A stretch of DNA of 64,000 bases, taken from assembly GCA_011364965.1 (NCBI GenBank), contig RDOB01000004.1, forward strand, positions 197,003-261,002, in the 5' to 3' direction. Below the pieces are notes generated by a model. That model was given only the letters and a program-made list of their open reading frames with translations, was not told where the DNA came from and ran no database searches. A program made the position numbers and the translations under genes. The stretch comes from Candidatus Heimdallarchaeota archaeon. Lineage in GTDB: Archaea; Asgardarchaeota; Heimdallarchaeia; Hodarchaeales; Hodarchaeaceae. How positions within the stretch are numbered: position 1 is the first letter of the stretch; each line of letters opens with the position of its first letter. Shown here in pieces: positions 26,931 through 34,902 of this stretch.

Positions 26931-28238
26931 TTATTCAATATAATCTCTCAAATCCACCTTGGGAAATTCTGCTTTAGCAAATCCCTTACCCTTGGTAACT
27001 AGGGGAGCTGTAAAATCGAATCCCACTTTATTAGTGATCTTTGTTCCAGGTTCAGCGCTTGGATCAAGGCTTGACCCAGGTTCTTTCCCTATATCTACAA
27101 GACCACTTTCAGCTTGGAATCGTGTCGCCATAGACCATTCTACTTCAAGCGGGTCATAAATATTAATGTCTTTATCTACTACAAAGACATGTTTACAACT
27201 ACGATGCCCCTGAAACGCGGCGTGAATCGCTTTCTTTCCATCATCCTCATTTTGTTTATCAATTTTTACAATAGCATGTAACCAAGATGATCCCCCAGGG
27301 TTCACGTTGACATCCAGGCATTTCACACCTGCTTCATTCACCGCTTTGTAAATTGTAGGTTCACGAGGCATTCCCATTAGGACTTTATGCTCTAAAGCGC
27401 CGGGTAAGAGGGCCTGCCAAATCGGGTTTTTGCGATGAGTGATTCTCCTAACCTCAAAGACAGGTTCTTCGCGAACTATATCATAGGTTTCAGTCAGATC
27501 TATGAATGGCCCTTCATTTGAGCGATCATTCATAAATACTCTTCCTTCAAGTACAAACTCGCATCCTGCAGGAATAATTAGATCAAGAGTAGTCGCTTTT
27601 GTAACTTCCATTGGAGAAAGAGCATTAGCTATTTCCAATTCATTTATCCCTGTTTTCACCGAGGTTGCTGCGGCGACCAATACATTAGGAGTATTCCCAA
27701 CACAATAAGCTGCATCTACTTCCCCATTTTTCTCAAGGAATTTATAAAAGTCCCGTCCTTTGATTATACGGGTACTCATTCGATTCGCAGAGAATTGCAT
27801 CGCACGATGAAAGTCAAGATTCTGCCCAAATTCTGAATCTTTGGTTACCACAACTGCAGAAGAGATATATCGTCCGCCATCACTTTCATTATGTTTTAAA
27901 ATGGGCAATTTGTCAAGATTGACGCCATTCATGACGACCTCCTGACAGGGAGCGTTGGTTATTACCTCTGGTGGGCTTCGTTTATCAATTGCTTCCGTAA
28001 GTCTCGGAATCAACTGGGATGTTGTAATTCCGAAATAATCTGCGATACTAGTTTTTGTACAAAAAACATTCCCAGCCACACGAAAATTAGGATATCCTTT
28101 GACATTTTCAAATAGTAGAGGGGTAGGTTCTGCTGTTTTTAGGACAGCAGCTGCTTCAATATCTATACTAACTTCTTTTTTAATTTTCGTGATGGAACTA
28201 TTTTTATCAAGTTTTTCTATATACTCTCTAAAATGCAT
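26931..28238 (-). CDS. UbiD-type anhydromevalonate phosphate decarboxylase
   Basis: Prenyl-FMN-dependent decarboxylase converting trans-anhydromevalonate phosphate to isopentenyl phosphate. UbiD features: VAGNVFCTK, DGGRYISSAVVVTKD, HRAMQFSANRM, the EFVLEGRVF loop, EGPFIDLTETYD and the DVNVNPGGSSWLHAIVKI segment. 435 residues, typical for the archaeal clade. It sits between mevalonate kinase and the AcnX subunits, which supports the pathway assignment over ubiquinone biosynthesis. Confidence 0.93.
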   Translation of the reverse strand: MHFREYIEKLDKNSSITKIKKEVSIDIEAAAVLKTAEPTPLLFENVKGYPNFRVAGNVFCTKTSIADYFGITTSQLIPRLTEAIDKRSPPEVITNAPCQEVVMNGVNLDKLPILKHNESDGGRYISSAVVVTKDSEFGQNLDFHRAMQFSANRMSTRIIKGRDFYKFLEKNGEVDAAYCVGNTPNVLVAAATSVKTGINELEIANALSPMEVTKATTLDLIIPAGCEFVLEGRVFMNDRSNEGPFIDLTETYDIVREEPVFEVRRITHRKNPIWQALLPGALEHKVLMGMPREPTIYKAVNEAGVKCLDVNVNPGGSSWLHAIVKIDKQNEDDGKKAIHAAFQGHRSCKHVFVVDKDINIYDPLEVEWSMATRFQAESGLVDIGKEPGSSLDPSAEPGTKITNKVGFDFTAPLVTKGKGFAKAEFPKVDLRDYIE

Positions 28239-28273
28239 TTTTTATCACCAAATAATGTTTTATTTCATAAAAT

Positions 28274-29212
28274 TCAGACTCCAATTTTTGTTTTCCATGC
28301 AGGGAATCCTGCATTTGTAAGTGATTTGTAGACTTTATCTTGAAGTTCAGCTCCAGGGGTTAAGCAGTTAATATTTCCCCCACGACCGGTACCAGTTACT
28401 TTAGCCCCGAGAGCACCCGCTTTTCTAGCAATCTTAACCATTTTATCTAACTTCTCATTGGAAACGGTTATTTGCTGAAGTAAACCATGATTTTTATTCA
28501 TTAATTGACCAACTCGTTCTAAATCCATTTCATCAAGAGCTTGTCGAGCTTCCTTCATAACATCTTGATACTCTTTTATTATCTTATCAAACCAATCAGG
28601 ATTTTCTTCTTTCTTTTTCCGAACATCAGCTACGACCACACTCGTATTAGCTGTCATACCTGAGCTTGCAATTACCATCTCCACTGGTTTTGCAACTTTG
28701 ATTGTTTCCATGGTGTTTGACCCACCTTCTAGATTTTTCACAAAATATACTAGTCCTCCGAAGGTGGATGCCGTATTATCGATTCCACTTGGCGTACCAT
28801 GATATCCTTTCTCTCCCTCATATGCAGCTTCGTTTATTTTGTGATCATCCCATCCTAGATTTAATTCATCGTTTATAGCACGAGCTAAGGCAACACAACT
28901 GGCTGCAGAGGCCCCAACACCACTTGCACAAGTTAAATTTCCTCCAAGAGTGATATCGAGATGCTTTCGTTCCAAATCTACGCCCATATAATCTATTATA
29001 TTTTTTATTGATATTTTTTGTTCATCAAATTTTTTCTCTTTATAACCAGGCACTTCTGGCCTGTCATCTATGAGGTTGTACCCTCGTCCTTCAGTTATCT
29101 TTACCTCTGCATCAGTAGAATCCCCAATTGCAGAAGCAAGAGCGGGTAAACCATACACAACGAAATGTTCACCAAAAAGGATCGTTTTACCGAATCCAGA
29201 ACCTTTTCCCAT
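28274..29212 (-). CDS. mvk: Mevalonate kinase
   Basis: GHMP kinase phosphorylating mevalonate. Motif 1 KTILFGEHFVVYGLPALASA, motif 2 GNLTCASGVGASAASCVALA (ATP loop), the GTPSGIDNTASTFGG block with the catalytic Asp, and motif 3 VTGTGRGGNINCL. 312 residues, typical archaeal length. First gene of the minus-strand isoprenoid operon, divergent from pgk across 258 bases. Confidence 0.96.
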   Translation of the reverse strand: MGKGSGFGKTILFGEHFVVYGLPALASAIGDSTDAEVKITEGRGYNLIDDRPEVPGYKEKKFDEQKISIKNIIDYMGVDLERKHLDITLGGNLTCASGVGASAASCVALARAINDELNLGWDDHKINEAAYEGEKGYHGTPSGIDNTASTFGGLVYFVKNLEGGSNTMETIKVAKPVEMVIASSGMTANTSVVVADVRKKKEENPDWFDKIIKEYQDVMKEARQALDEMDLERVGQLMNKNHGLLQQITVSNEKLDKMVKIARKAGALGAKVTGTGRGGNINCLTPGAELQDKVYKSLTNAGFPAWKTKIGV

Positions 29213-29470
29213 TATTAAGTTCTCCTATATTAAAAACTAAATCTCTAATGAGATCTATAATTACTTTTAGTGTTATTTTATCACTAATCTAAAAATCTTC
29301 TACTGTAATTATTATCTTCAAATTGCCACTATGGATTGAAGTTGACACTTAAAGCTATTTTTTTTTCTTGATAGAGAGTAGGGTTGGTTTATTCATCTCA
29401 AGAATTGGAAGTTGTCCATTATATGGTGGGAAAGAAAAATTGAAATAGCTGTTCTTGATAGCTTCCTATC

Positions 29471-30664
29471 ATGAGGACTCTGACAGATGTACAGTTGGAG
29501 GGAAAAGTCTGCTTAACTCGTGTTGATCTAAACTGTCCCCTTGATGAGAATTTGAATCTTTTAGATATAACTCGAATAAAAGCTCATGCAGAGACTATCA
29601 AATTCATCTCTGACAGAAAGGGGAAGGTTGTAGTTATTGCACACCAAGGACGTCCAGGAAGCTCGGATTTTAGTAGTTTAAAGCTCCACGCGGAAAGCTT
29701 GGGAAAAATTCTTGGTGCCAAATATACTGTGGTTTTTATTGCCAAAACTCATGGTCCCGAAGTGGAAAATAGAATTAGAAAAATGAAATTGGGGGAGATA
29801 CTGGTACTAGAAAATGTGAGAATGGTTGAAAATGAAACTAAAGAGAAACCTGCAACTGAACACGCACAAGACATTTATATTCAGAGTCTTGCTAAAGTGG
29901 GAGATATCTTCGTGAATGATGCCTTTTCAGCTGCACATCGTTCACATGCAAGTTTAGTGGGCTTCACTCCTTTAATGCCCTCAGTTGCAGGATTAATAAT
30001 GGCCAAGGAAGTCCAAAGTCTCCAACGTGTAGTTGAAAACCCTGAAAAACCCTGTGTATTTATTCTTGGAGGAATTAAACCTGAAGATTCATTTAAAGTA
30101 GCTGAACATGTACTTACAAATGATATAGCTGATTATATATTAACAGGAGGTGCTGTGTCTCAAATACTACTTGTTGCAACAGGAAAATCTCTTGGGACTC
30201 CCTCAATGGACTTTCTAAAGAAAAAGAATTTATTAAAATTCATTGATATCGCTAAATCGCAAATGGATCGTTTTGGTGGTAAAATTAAATTTCAATCTGA
30301 TTTTGCCATTAATGATGGGGGCCGTAGGATTGTAACTTTGAAAGATCTCCCTCTGAACTTTCCAATTTTGGACATAGGGAACAAAACTATAGAAGAATTC
30401 AAAGAAATCATTAAAAAATCTTCTACCTGTGTTTTAAACGGACCTATGGGAAAATTTGAAGACGAAGGATTTGATGTTGGTACTGTAGAAGTATTTAAAG
30501 CAATGGAAGAATCAAAAGGATTTTCATTGGCTGGTGGGGGGCATAGTGTATCAGTTCTTGACAAATATCAAATTAATCTTTCCTATGTAAGTACTGCGGG
30601 TGGTGCAATGATTCAATTTCTTATGGGGAAGCCTTTACCCGCAATTATGGCCCTAAATTCCTAA
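29471..30664 (+). CDS. pgk: Phosphoglycerate kinase
   Basis: Glycolytic/gluconeogenic enzyme. N-terminal LTRVDLNCPLD (substrate Asp/Asn), HQGRPGS, the LENVRMVENE loop, VNDAFSAAHRSHAS, and the C-terminal nucleotide motif LAGGGHSVSVLDKY then STAGGAMIQFLMG. 397 residues, slightly short for archaeal Pgk. No obvious operon partners. The family arginine-rich loop is intact, so it should be active. Confidence 0.97.
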   Translation: MRTLTDVQLEGKVCLTRVDLNCPLDENLNLLDITRIKAHAETIKFISDRKGKVVVIAHQGRPGSSDFSSLKLHAESLGKILGAKYTVVFIAKTHGPEVENRIRKMKLGEILVLENVRMVENETKEKPATEHAQDIYIQSLAKVGDIFVNDAFSAAHRSHASLVGFTPLMPSVAGLIMAKEVQSLQRVVENPEKPCVFILGGIKPEDSFKVAEHVLTNDIADYILTGGAVSQILLVATGKSLGTPSMDFLKKKNLLKFIDIAKSQMDRFGGKIKFQSDFAINDGGRRIVTLKDLPLNFPILDIGNKTIEEFKEIIKKSSTCVLNGPMGKFEDEGFDVGTVEVFKAMEESKGFSLAGGGHSVSVLDKYQINLSYVSTAGGAMIQFLMGKPLPAIMALNS

Positions 30665-30799
30665 TATATTGAGGAATATTTGAAAGTATGTCAATATTTC
30701 ATTGGTCCAATAAAAAAATTTGATATCCAAATAAGCGAATAAATAAAAGAATCATAAGAGAAGTAAGCTACATGACTAGTTTATCAAGAGGAATGACCC

Positions 30800-31327
30800 T
30801 TGGATCCAAAAGAAATCGAACAACTGAGAGCAGATTTAGATCTGCTTACCAAAACTGCCCATGTTCTCGCTTCCAAATTGGAGAAAGTATCTCAGAAGGT
30901 TGATGAAATCCTTGCAACAACAGTGGGGGCAGAAGCAGCCCCTTCAGCAGTTAAAACTCCGCCAACACAACCCTCAGCTCCGGTAGCCCCCACACAAGCA
31001 GCTACTGTTAAAACCTCAGCTCCAACACCTAAAATAACAACGAGTTCTGCAGATTTTGCTGGTGATTCGTCTTCTAAAGCGGGACGCCTTCTTGATGCGT
31101 TTCTTGGTCAAGCTCAAACCATGACGAAGGGAAAGGATATCGCAGCTGCTCTTTCGAGATTAAGAGATCAGGTTATGCAAACGCCTGGCATGGCTTTTCA
31201 TCCCGCATTTCACGAGATGGGTAGATACGCTACCCAGATGAAGAGTATTAATCAAATATCAGCAGAAGAAAAAGAAGCCCTCTTTGAAAAAATCTATGAT
31301 TGGAAAGCCCGTCTTACAACTACCTAA
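30800..31327 (+). CDS. Unknown protein: coiled coil, Ala/Pro/Thr linker, helical C-terminus
   Basis: 175 residues. A predicted coiled coil spans residues 1-42 (IEQLRADLDLLTKTAHVLAS), then a low-complexity Ala/Pro/Thr linker (about 45-90), then a helical C-terminus (GRLLDAFLGQAQTMTKGKDI). TTG start at 30800 with GAGG upstream; a TGA two codons earlier fixes the frame. It could be a scaffold. I recognise no family. Confidence 0.65.
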   Translation: MDPKEIEQLRADLDLLTKTAHVLASKLEKVSQKVDEILATTVGAEAAPSAVKTPPTQPSAPVAPTQAATVKTSAPTPKITTSSADFAGDSSSKAGRLLDAFLGQAQTMTKGKDIAAALSRLRDQVMQTPGMAFHPAFHEMGRYATQMKSINQISAEEKEALFEKIYDWKARLTTT

Positions 31328-31371
31328 TTTTTAGATTCTTTATTTGATTAATATAATAATTTTACTTAACA

Positions 31372-31884
31372 TCAACCCGATCTAACATGATTTCCGCATT
31401 TATTACAAAAAAATGCATTAGTAGGAAGACTAGCTCCACAAGAAGGACACTTTTTTCTGGAATCCATAAAATTGGTCTCATTAACAAAGAACTTTTCTTT
31501 CTCTCGTTCATTAAAGGAAGTTAGAGGAGAAGAGGTTTTGAAAGGGGAAAAGGAGGAATTAGAGGATTTAGAAGGGCCAAAATCAAAATTATTTGCATAT
31601 TGACTTTTGTTTTGTTGAACCTCTAATTTGGAAGAGAGATCATTTAATTGAGCGTTAATCTTGCTAATAGAATCAATGAGAGGACAAACGCTTGAATCAA
31701 ATCCACCACCCAACCCCAATATTTCAGATTCAGGGCTAATTAACTTAAATCCAATTTTTAATCCCTCAGTACTCTCTGATATGGCAATCCCTTGTTCCAA
31801 TAATCCACGAATGATTTCTTTAGCCGAATATCCGCGACCTTTGATGATAACTTGCCCCCGAATCTGATCCAATGGATTATTCAT
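31372..31884 (-). CDS. Unknown protein with C-terminal zinc ribbon
   Basis: 170 residues. The C-terminus is a clean double-CxxC zinc ribbon (CPSCGASLPTNAFFCNKCG). The N-terminus (IRGQVIIKGRGYSAKEIIRG, then LLEQGIAISESTEGLKIGF) looks like a small folded domain, joined by a short coiled coil and a Ser/Phe-rich linker. It is convergent with the preceding gene. Zinc ribbons of this type often end regulators or complex subunits; function unknown. Confidence 0.65.
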   Translation of the reverse strand: MNNPLDQIRGQVIIKGRGYSAKEIIRGLLEQGIAISESTEGLKIGFKLISPESEILGLGGGFDSSVCPLIDSISKINAQLNDLSSKLEVQQNKSQYANNFDFGPSKSSNSSFSPFKTSSPLTSFNEREKEKFFVNETNFMDSRKKCPSCGASLPTNAFFCNKCGNHVRSG

Positions 31885-33182
31885 GCTAAAGAGTCCTCAG
31901 CTAATTATGCGCAGAAGGGAATTATAAGCAAAATAACATTGACGTAATACATCTTAAGAAATCCCTCTTCAATCTCAACTCTCCGTTCTTTTTGATTGAA
32001 GTGGGGCTTTTAATAACCACTTTTTTCGTGTTTCTTGCAAATTCTCTCGTTTCATCCGAATTTCATATTTAATATTGATAAAATTGATGTCTGAAACAGA
32101 TTACTATAATACTAAAAAAAAAGCACATAATTTTTTTACTTTTATCCAAGAAACCCTCCCCAATGTATCTATCAAAATAATCTTGATAGATCAATTATGG
32201 TGGGGGTGGAGGAAAGGTGGGGCGCATATAGGCCACCAGTGTTAGTATAATTAGCCATCCAACCCATAAAATAAGGGTTTTAAATAGTTTTCTTTCTTTT
32301 AAAAGGGTTTATGGCAGTTTAAGATGCCAGATACCACACCAGTTGGCTAATCATAAGAAAATTAACCAGTATTCAACTAATAAGTCCATCATAGAGATGT
32401 AAGGCATGGGTGTATCCAAGTTCAAGGATGGAAAAAGGAGTAGAACTATGATTACAAGGGTAAAAGTAGGAAGAAAACTTCCCAAATAAGGCAAAATTGA
32501 GCGCTGCTTGTGAGCGATTTTGATTTTCTGATGTGCTTTTATTGTGATATAAAGCCAGATTAATGGTCATATATTAAGATAGGAAAATAGAGGAGGTAAA
32601 GAGACAACTCATTAACTAAAAAGGGAATAGAATAAAGGAAAATATGTTAAAAATAACCAAAATTCCCAATTAACTAATATAGTTGAAATTTGATGCTCTA
32701 ATTCCTTTGGTATTCTGATGCTTTTAAAAAGATAGGATGTATAACAAAGCAGATGGACTCCTATCCCGCTTAACAGGATAATTACCCATTTTAGTCCGAG
32801 TTTGATCCTCTTCCCAACAGGTCTTTCATTCTGCAATTTCATCGCCTCCAGCGTTAATTCCCAAAAGATTTTTGATACTAGTTGGTAGAGAGAGTATCAG
32901 AATATTTTAAATATACCATCTACAATACCATCACAATATATATTACAATACCATCTACAAATAAGCCATATCAACCTTTAAATCAACCTTTTTAGTTTTC
33001 ACACCAACTTTGAAGTCTAACCAACGAAATAGCTGCCCTTGACTTCCTATTGCTATAAAATAGAATTTATTTTTTGGATGGCCTGTGAAAACAAAAGCAT
33101 AAGCTTTTATAAATGTGAAAAGTAAGGATGATATTAGTGACTTAAACTACTCATAGGTCATACCCTGAGGTGAAAAATCAAA
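31885..33182. other. 1.3-kb gene-poor stretch
   Basis: Mostly AT-rich with no strong gene. A 76-residue minus-strand frame (32612-32842) encodes two hydrophobic spans (VIILLSGIGVHLLCYTSYLF, WLFLTYFPLFYSLF) and may be a small membrane protein or a relic. ATTAGCCA at 32250 and its complement TGGCTAAT at 32344 could pair around a 90-base loop. A short direct repeat lies at 32913-32960. Confidence 0.4.
32913..32960. repeat. Short direct repeats
   Basis: The 13-mer ATACCATCTACAA occurs at 32913-32925 and 32948-32960, with a third partial copy ATACCATC at 32925-32932 between them. It lies about 220 bases upstream of the Lrp-domain gene, so it could be a regulatory array; no more evidence. Confidence 0.45.
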
Positions 33183-33425
33183 ATGCCGGCAGCTTTTGTA
33201 TTAGTAAACGCTGAGATTGGATCAGAAGATGAAGTATTAGAAGATTTGAAGGGCACTAAAGGTGTCGTTGGCGCTTGGATTGTATATGGTGTTTATGACA
33301 TTGTAGCTAAGATCGAAGCCGATACAATGGATGAACTCAAGGAGATCATCACCACAAATATTCGTGGGCTTGAAAATGTTCGCTCAACCTTGACTATGAT
33401 CGTTGTTGAAGGAGCTACAGAGTAA
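33183..33425 (+). CDS. Stand-alone Lrp/AsnC ligand-binding (RAM) domain protein
   Basis: 80 residues making one alpha-beta RAM domain: AFVLVNAEIGSEDEVLEDL, GVVGAWIVYGVYDIVAKIEA, then LKEIITTNIRGLENVRST. There is no helix-turn-helix, so it cannot bind DNA alone; such proteins pair with Lrp-type regulators or sense amino acids by oligomerising. GAGGTG ribosome site before the ATG. Upstream lies a long gene-free stretch with repeats that could hold its regulation. Confidence 0.9.
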   Translation: MPAAFVLVNAEIGSEDEVLEDLKGTKGVVGAWIVYGVYDIVAKIEADTMDELKEIITTNIRGLENVRSTLTMIVVEGATE

Positions 33426-33599
33426 TATTCTTGGTTTATTTCTTCTAGCTGGATTCTACAGAGAGTTCTGACTCTATTAGGCCCAGACTTTATTTCTCCC
33501 TTTTTTCGTTTAACATATCAGGCTAACTTATTCCAGGTCCCAAATCTATAAATTCTATGGAGAAAAAAAGGATCTAATTCAATAATTAGAGGATTTTTT

Positions 33600-34304
33600 A
33601 TGAAACAAATAGTTGAAGGAATCTATTGGTTTCTAGGCCAAGGAATGGATAGCAACGTATATCTTATTGAGTCTGATGGAGAGAGATTACTCATTGATTC
33701 AGGACTTTGTAGTATCGTTAATTTTGGGTATGGAGCCAATACTAGCAGTTTGGATGAGCTTGAGAGAATTATTACAGAAAAGATACTCAAACAGGTTTAT
33801 CTAACACACGGACATATAGATCATGTTGGGGGAGTAATGGCTTTGCAATCAAAACATAATTTAGAGATAACAACATTCGATAGTGAGGCAAATCAGTTAG
33901 AAAGAGGAAATTCTTCCTATATAGAACCTTTTACTCGCTCAAAATGCCAACCTATTCTAGTCAAAACCCGAGTAAATCATGGAGATACAGTCAATGTAGG
34001 GAGGTATAACTTTCAGATTCTACATACTCCTGGTCATACCGAAGGATCCACCTCACTCTGGGAACCTGACGCACATATATTAGTAAGCGGAGATACAGTA
34101 TTTCCTGAAGGTTCTTTTGGGAGAACTGACTTACCATCTGGAAATAGTAAACAATTATTAACTTCTTTGAAAAACCTCTCTAAACTTGAGGTCCATATCT
34201 TATTACCTGGACATATGCCACCAGTTATATCAGATTCGGGTTTTCCTATTACCTCAGTCAATAAATCCTATCAGAACGCTAGGATCATGTTGTCTTATTA
34301 TTGA
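33600..34304 (+). CDS. Metallo-beta-lactamase-fold hydrolase
   Basis: Zinc hydrolase of glyoxalase-II type. Metal ligands: THGHIDHVGG (HxHxDH), HTPGHTEGS, VSGDTVF and PGHMPP. 234 residues, cytosolic, no extra domains. The last 51 bases overlap the convergent AK6 gene. Substrate unknown; thioesters or nucleic acids are both possible for the fold. Confidence 0.88.
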   Translation: MKQIVEGIYWFLGQGMDSNVYLIESDGERLLIDSGLCSIVNFGYGANTSSLDELERIITEKILKQVYLTHGHIDHVGGVMALQSKHNLEITTFDSEANQLERGNSSYIEPFTRSKCQPILVKTRVNHGDTVNVGRYNFQILHTPGHTEGSTSLWEPDAHILVSGDTVFPEGSFGRTDLPSGNSKQLLTSLKNLSKLEVHILLPGHMPPVISDSGFPITSVNKSYQNARIMLSYY

Positions 34305-34796
34305 AATAACTTCATCACAGGTTTCATTTAATCGACAATCATTATTCTGAACCTCAAAAATCATATTTTCTGGGAAAAACTCGATAGCATCGTAATACAG
34401 GATATTCATGATTTCTGCTTCAATATTTTCTTCAATTTTGTTTGTATTATAATTCCGTGCTTCTAATCGCTTGCGCAAGTTAGGTATATGAGTACGCAAG
34501 ATGATAATCAGCGATATATGTTTTGAAAGGGGAATTAAAGGCCCAACTAAACAGTTTCTGCTACTTAATTTTAATAAACCTTCTAGGTGAGGAATCAAGA
34601 GTTCCTCATCAATTATTACCGAGTCTCTAGTGATATCATAACCATAATAGAATCCTTGTTCTAATACTTCAGTATTTATTTCCAGATAGTGCATTTTCAA
34701 GCGTTTTACGAGCTCTTTAGCCACTGTGGTTTTTCCAGTTCCGGGAATACCTGTAATATAAAGTGTAAAATCTGAAGTATTTTGCATAGGTTTCAC
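34254..34796 (-). CDS. AK6-type adenylate kinase (Fap7 homologue)
   Basis: P-loop nucleotide kinase of the AK6/Fap7 family, which in eukaryotes and archaea also acts in small-subunit maturation. Walker A GIPGTGKTT (16-24), NTEVLEQGFYYGYD, a hydrophobic strand ending in LRTHIPNLRKRLEARNYN (LID region) and the ENIEAEIMNILYYDAIEFF block. 180 residues, usual length. Overlaps the MBL-fold gene tail to tail. Confidence 0.85.
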   Translation of the reverse strand: MKPMQNTSDFTLYITGIPGTGKTTVAKELVKRLKMHYLEINTEVLEQGFYYGYDITRDSVIIDEELLIPHLEGLLKLSSRNCLVGPLIPLSKHISLIIILRTHIPNLRKRLEARNYNTNKIEENIEAEIMNILYYDAIEFFPENMIFEVQNNDCRLNETCDEVISIIRQHDPSVLIGFID

Positions 34797-34902
34797 TAGT
34801 GACGAGTTAAATGATGATTTGAATTTCTAAGTCTTTAAAACTTTCTTTCCAATAGAAGCATTTGAAAGCATTTAAACAAGTAATTTGGTCAGGGTTTTTA
34901 TC

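Noticed and set aside
32900..32960. CRISPR-like repeats
   Set aside because: Only two full copies of 13 bases with a very short spacer; no cas genes in the window.
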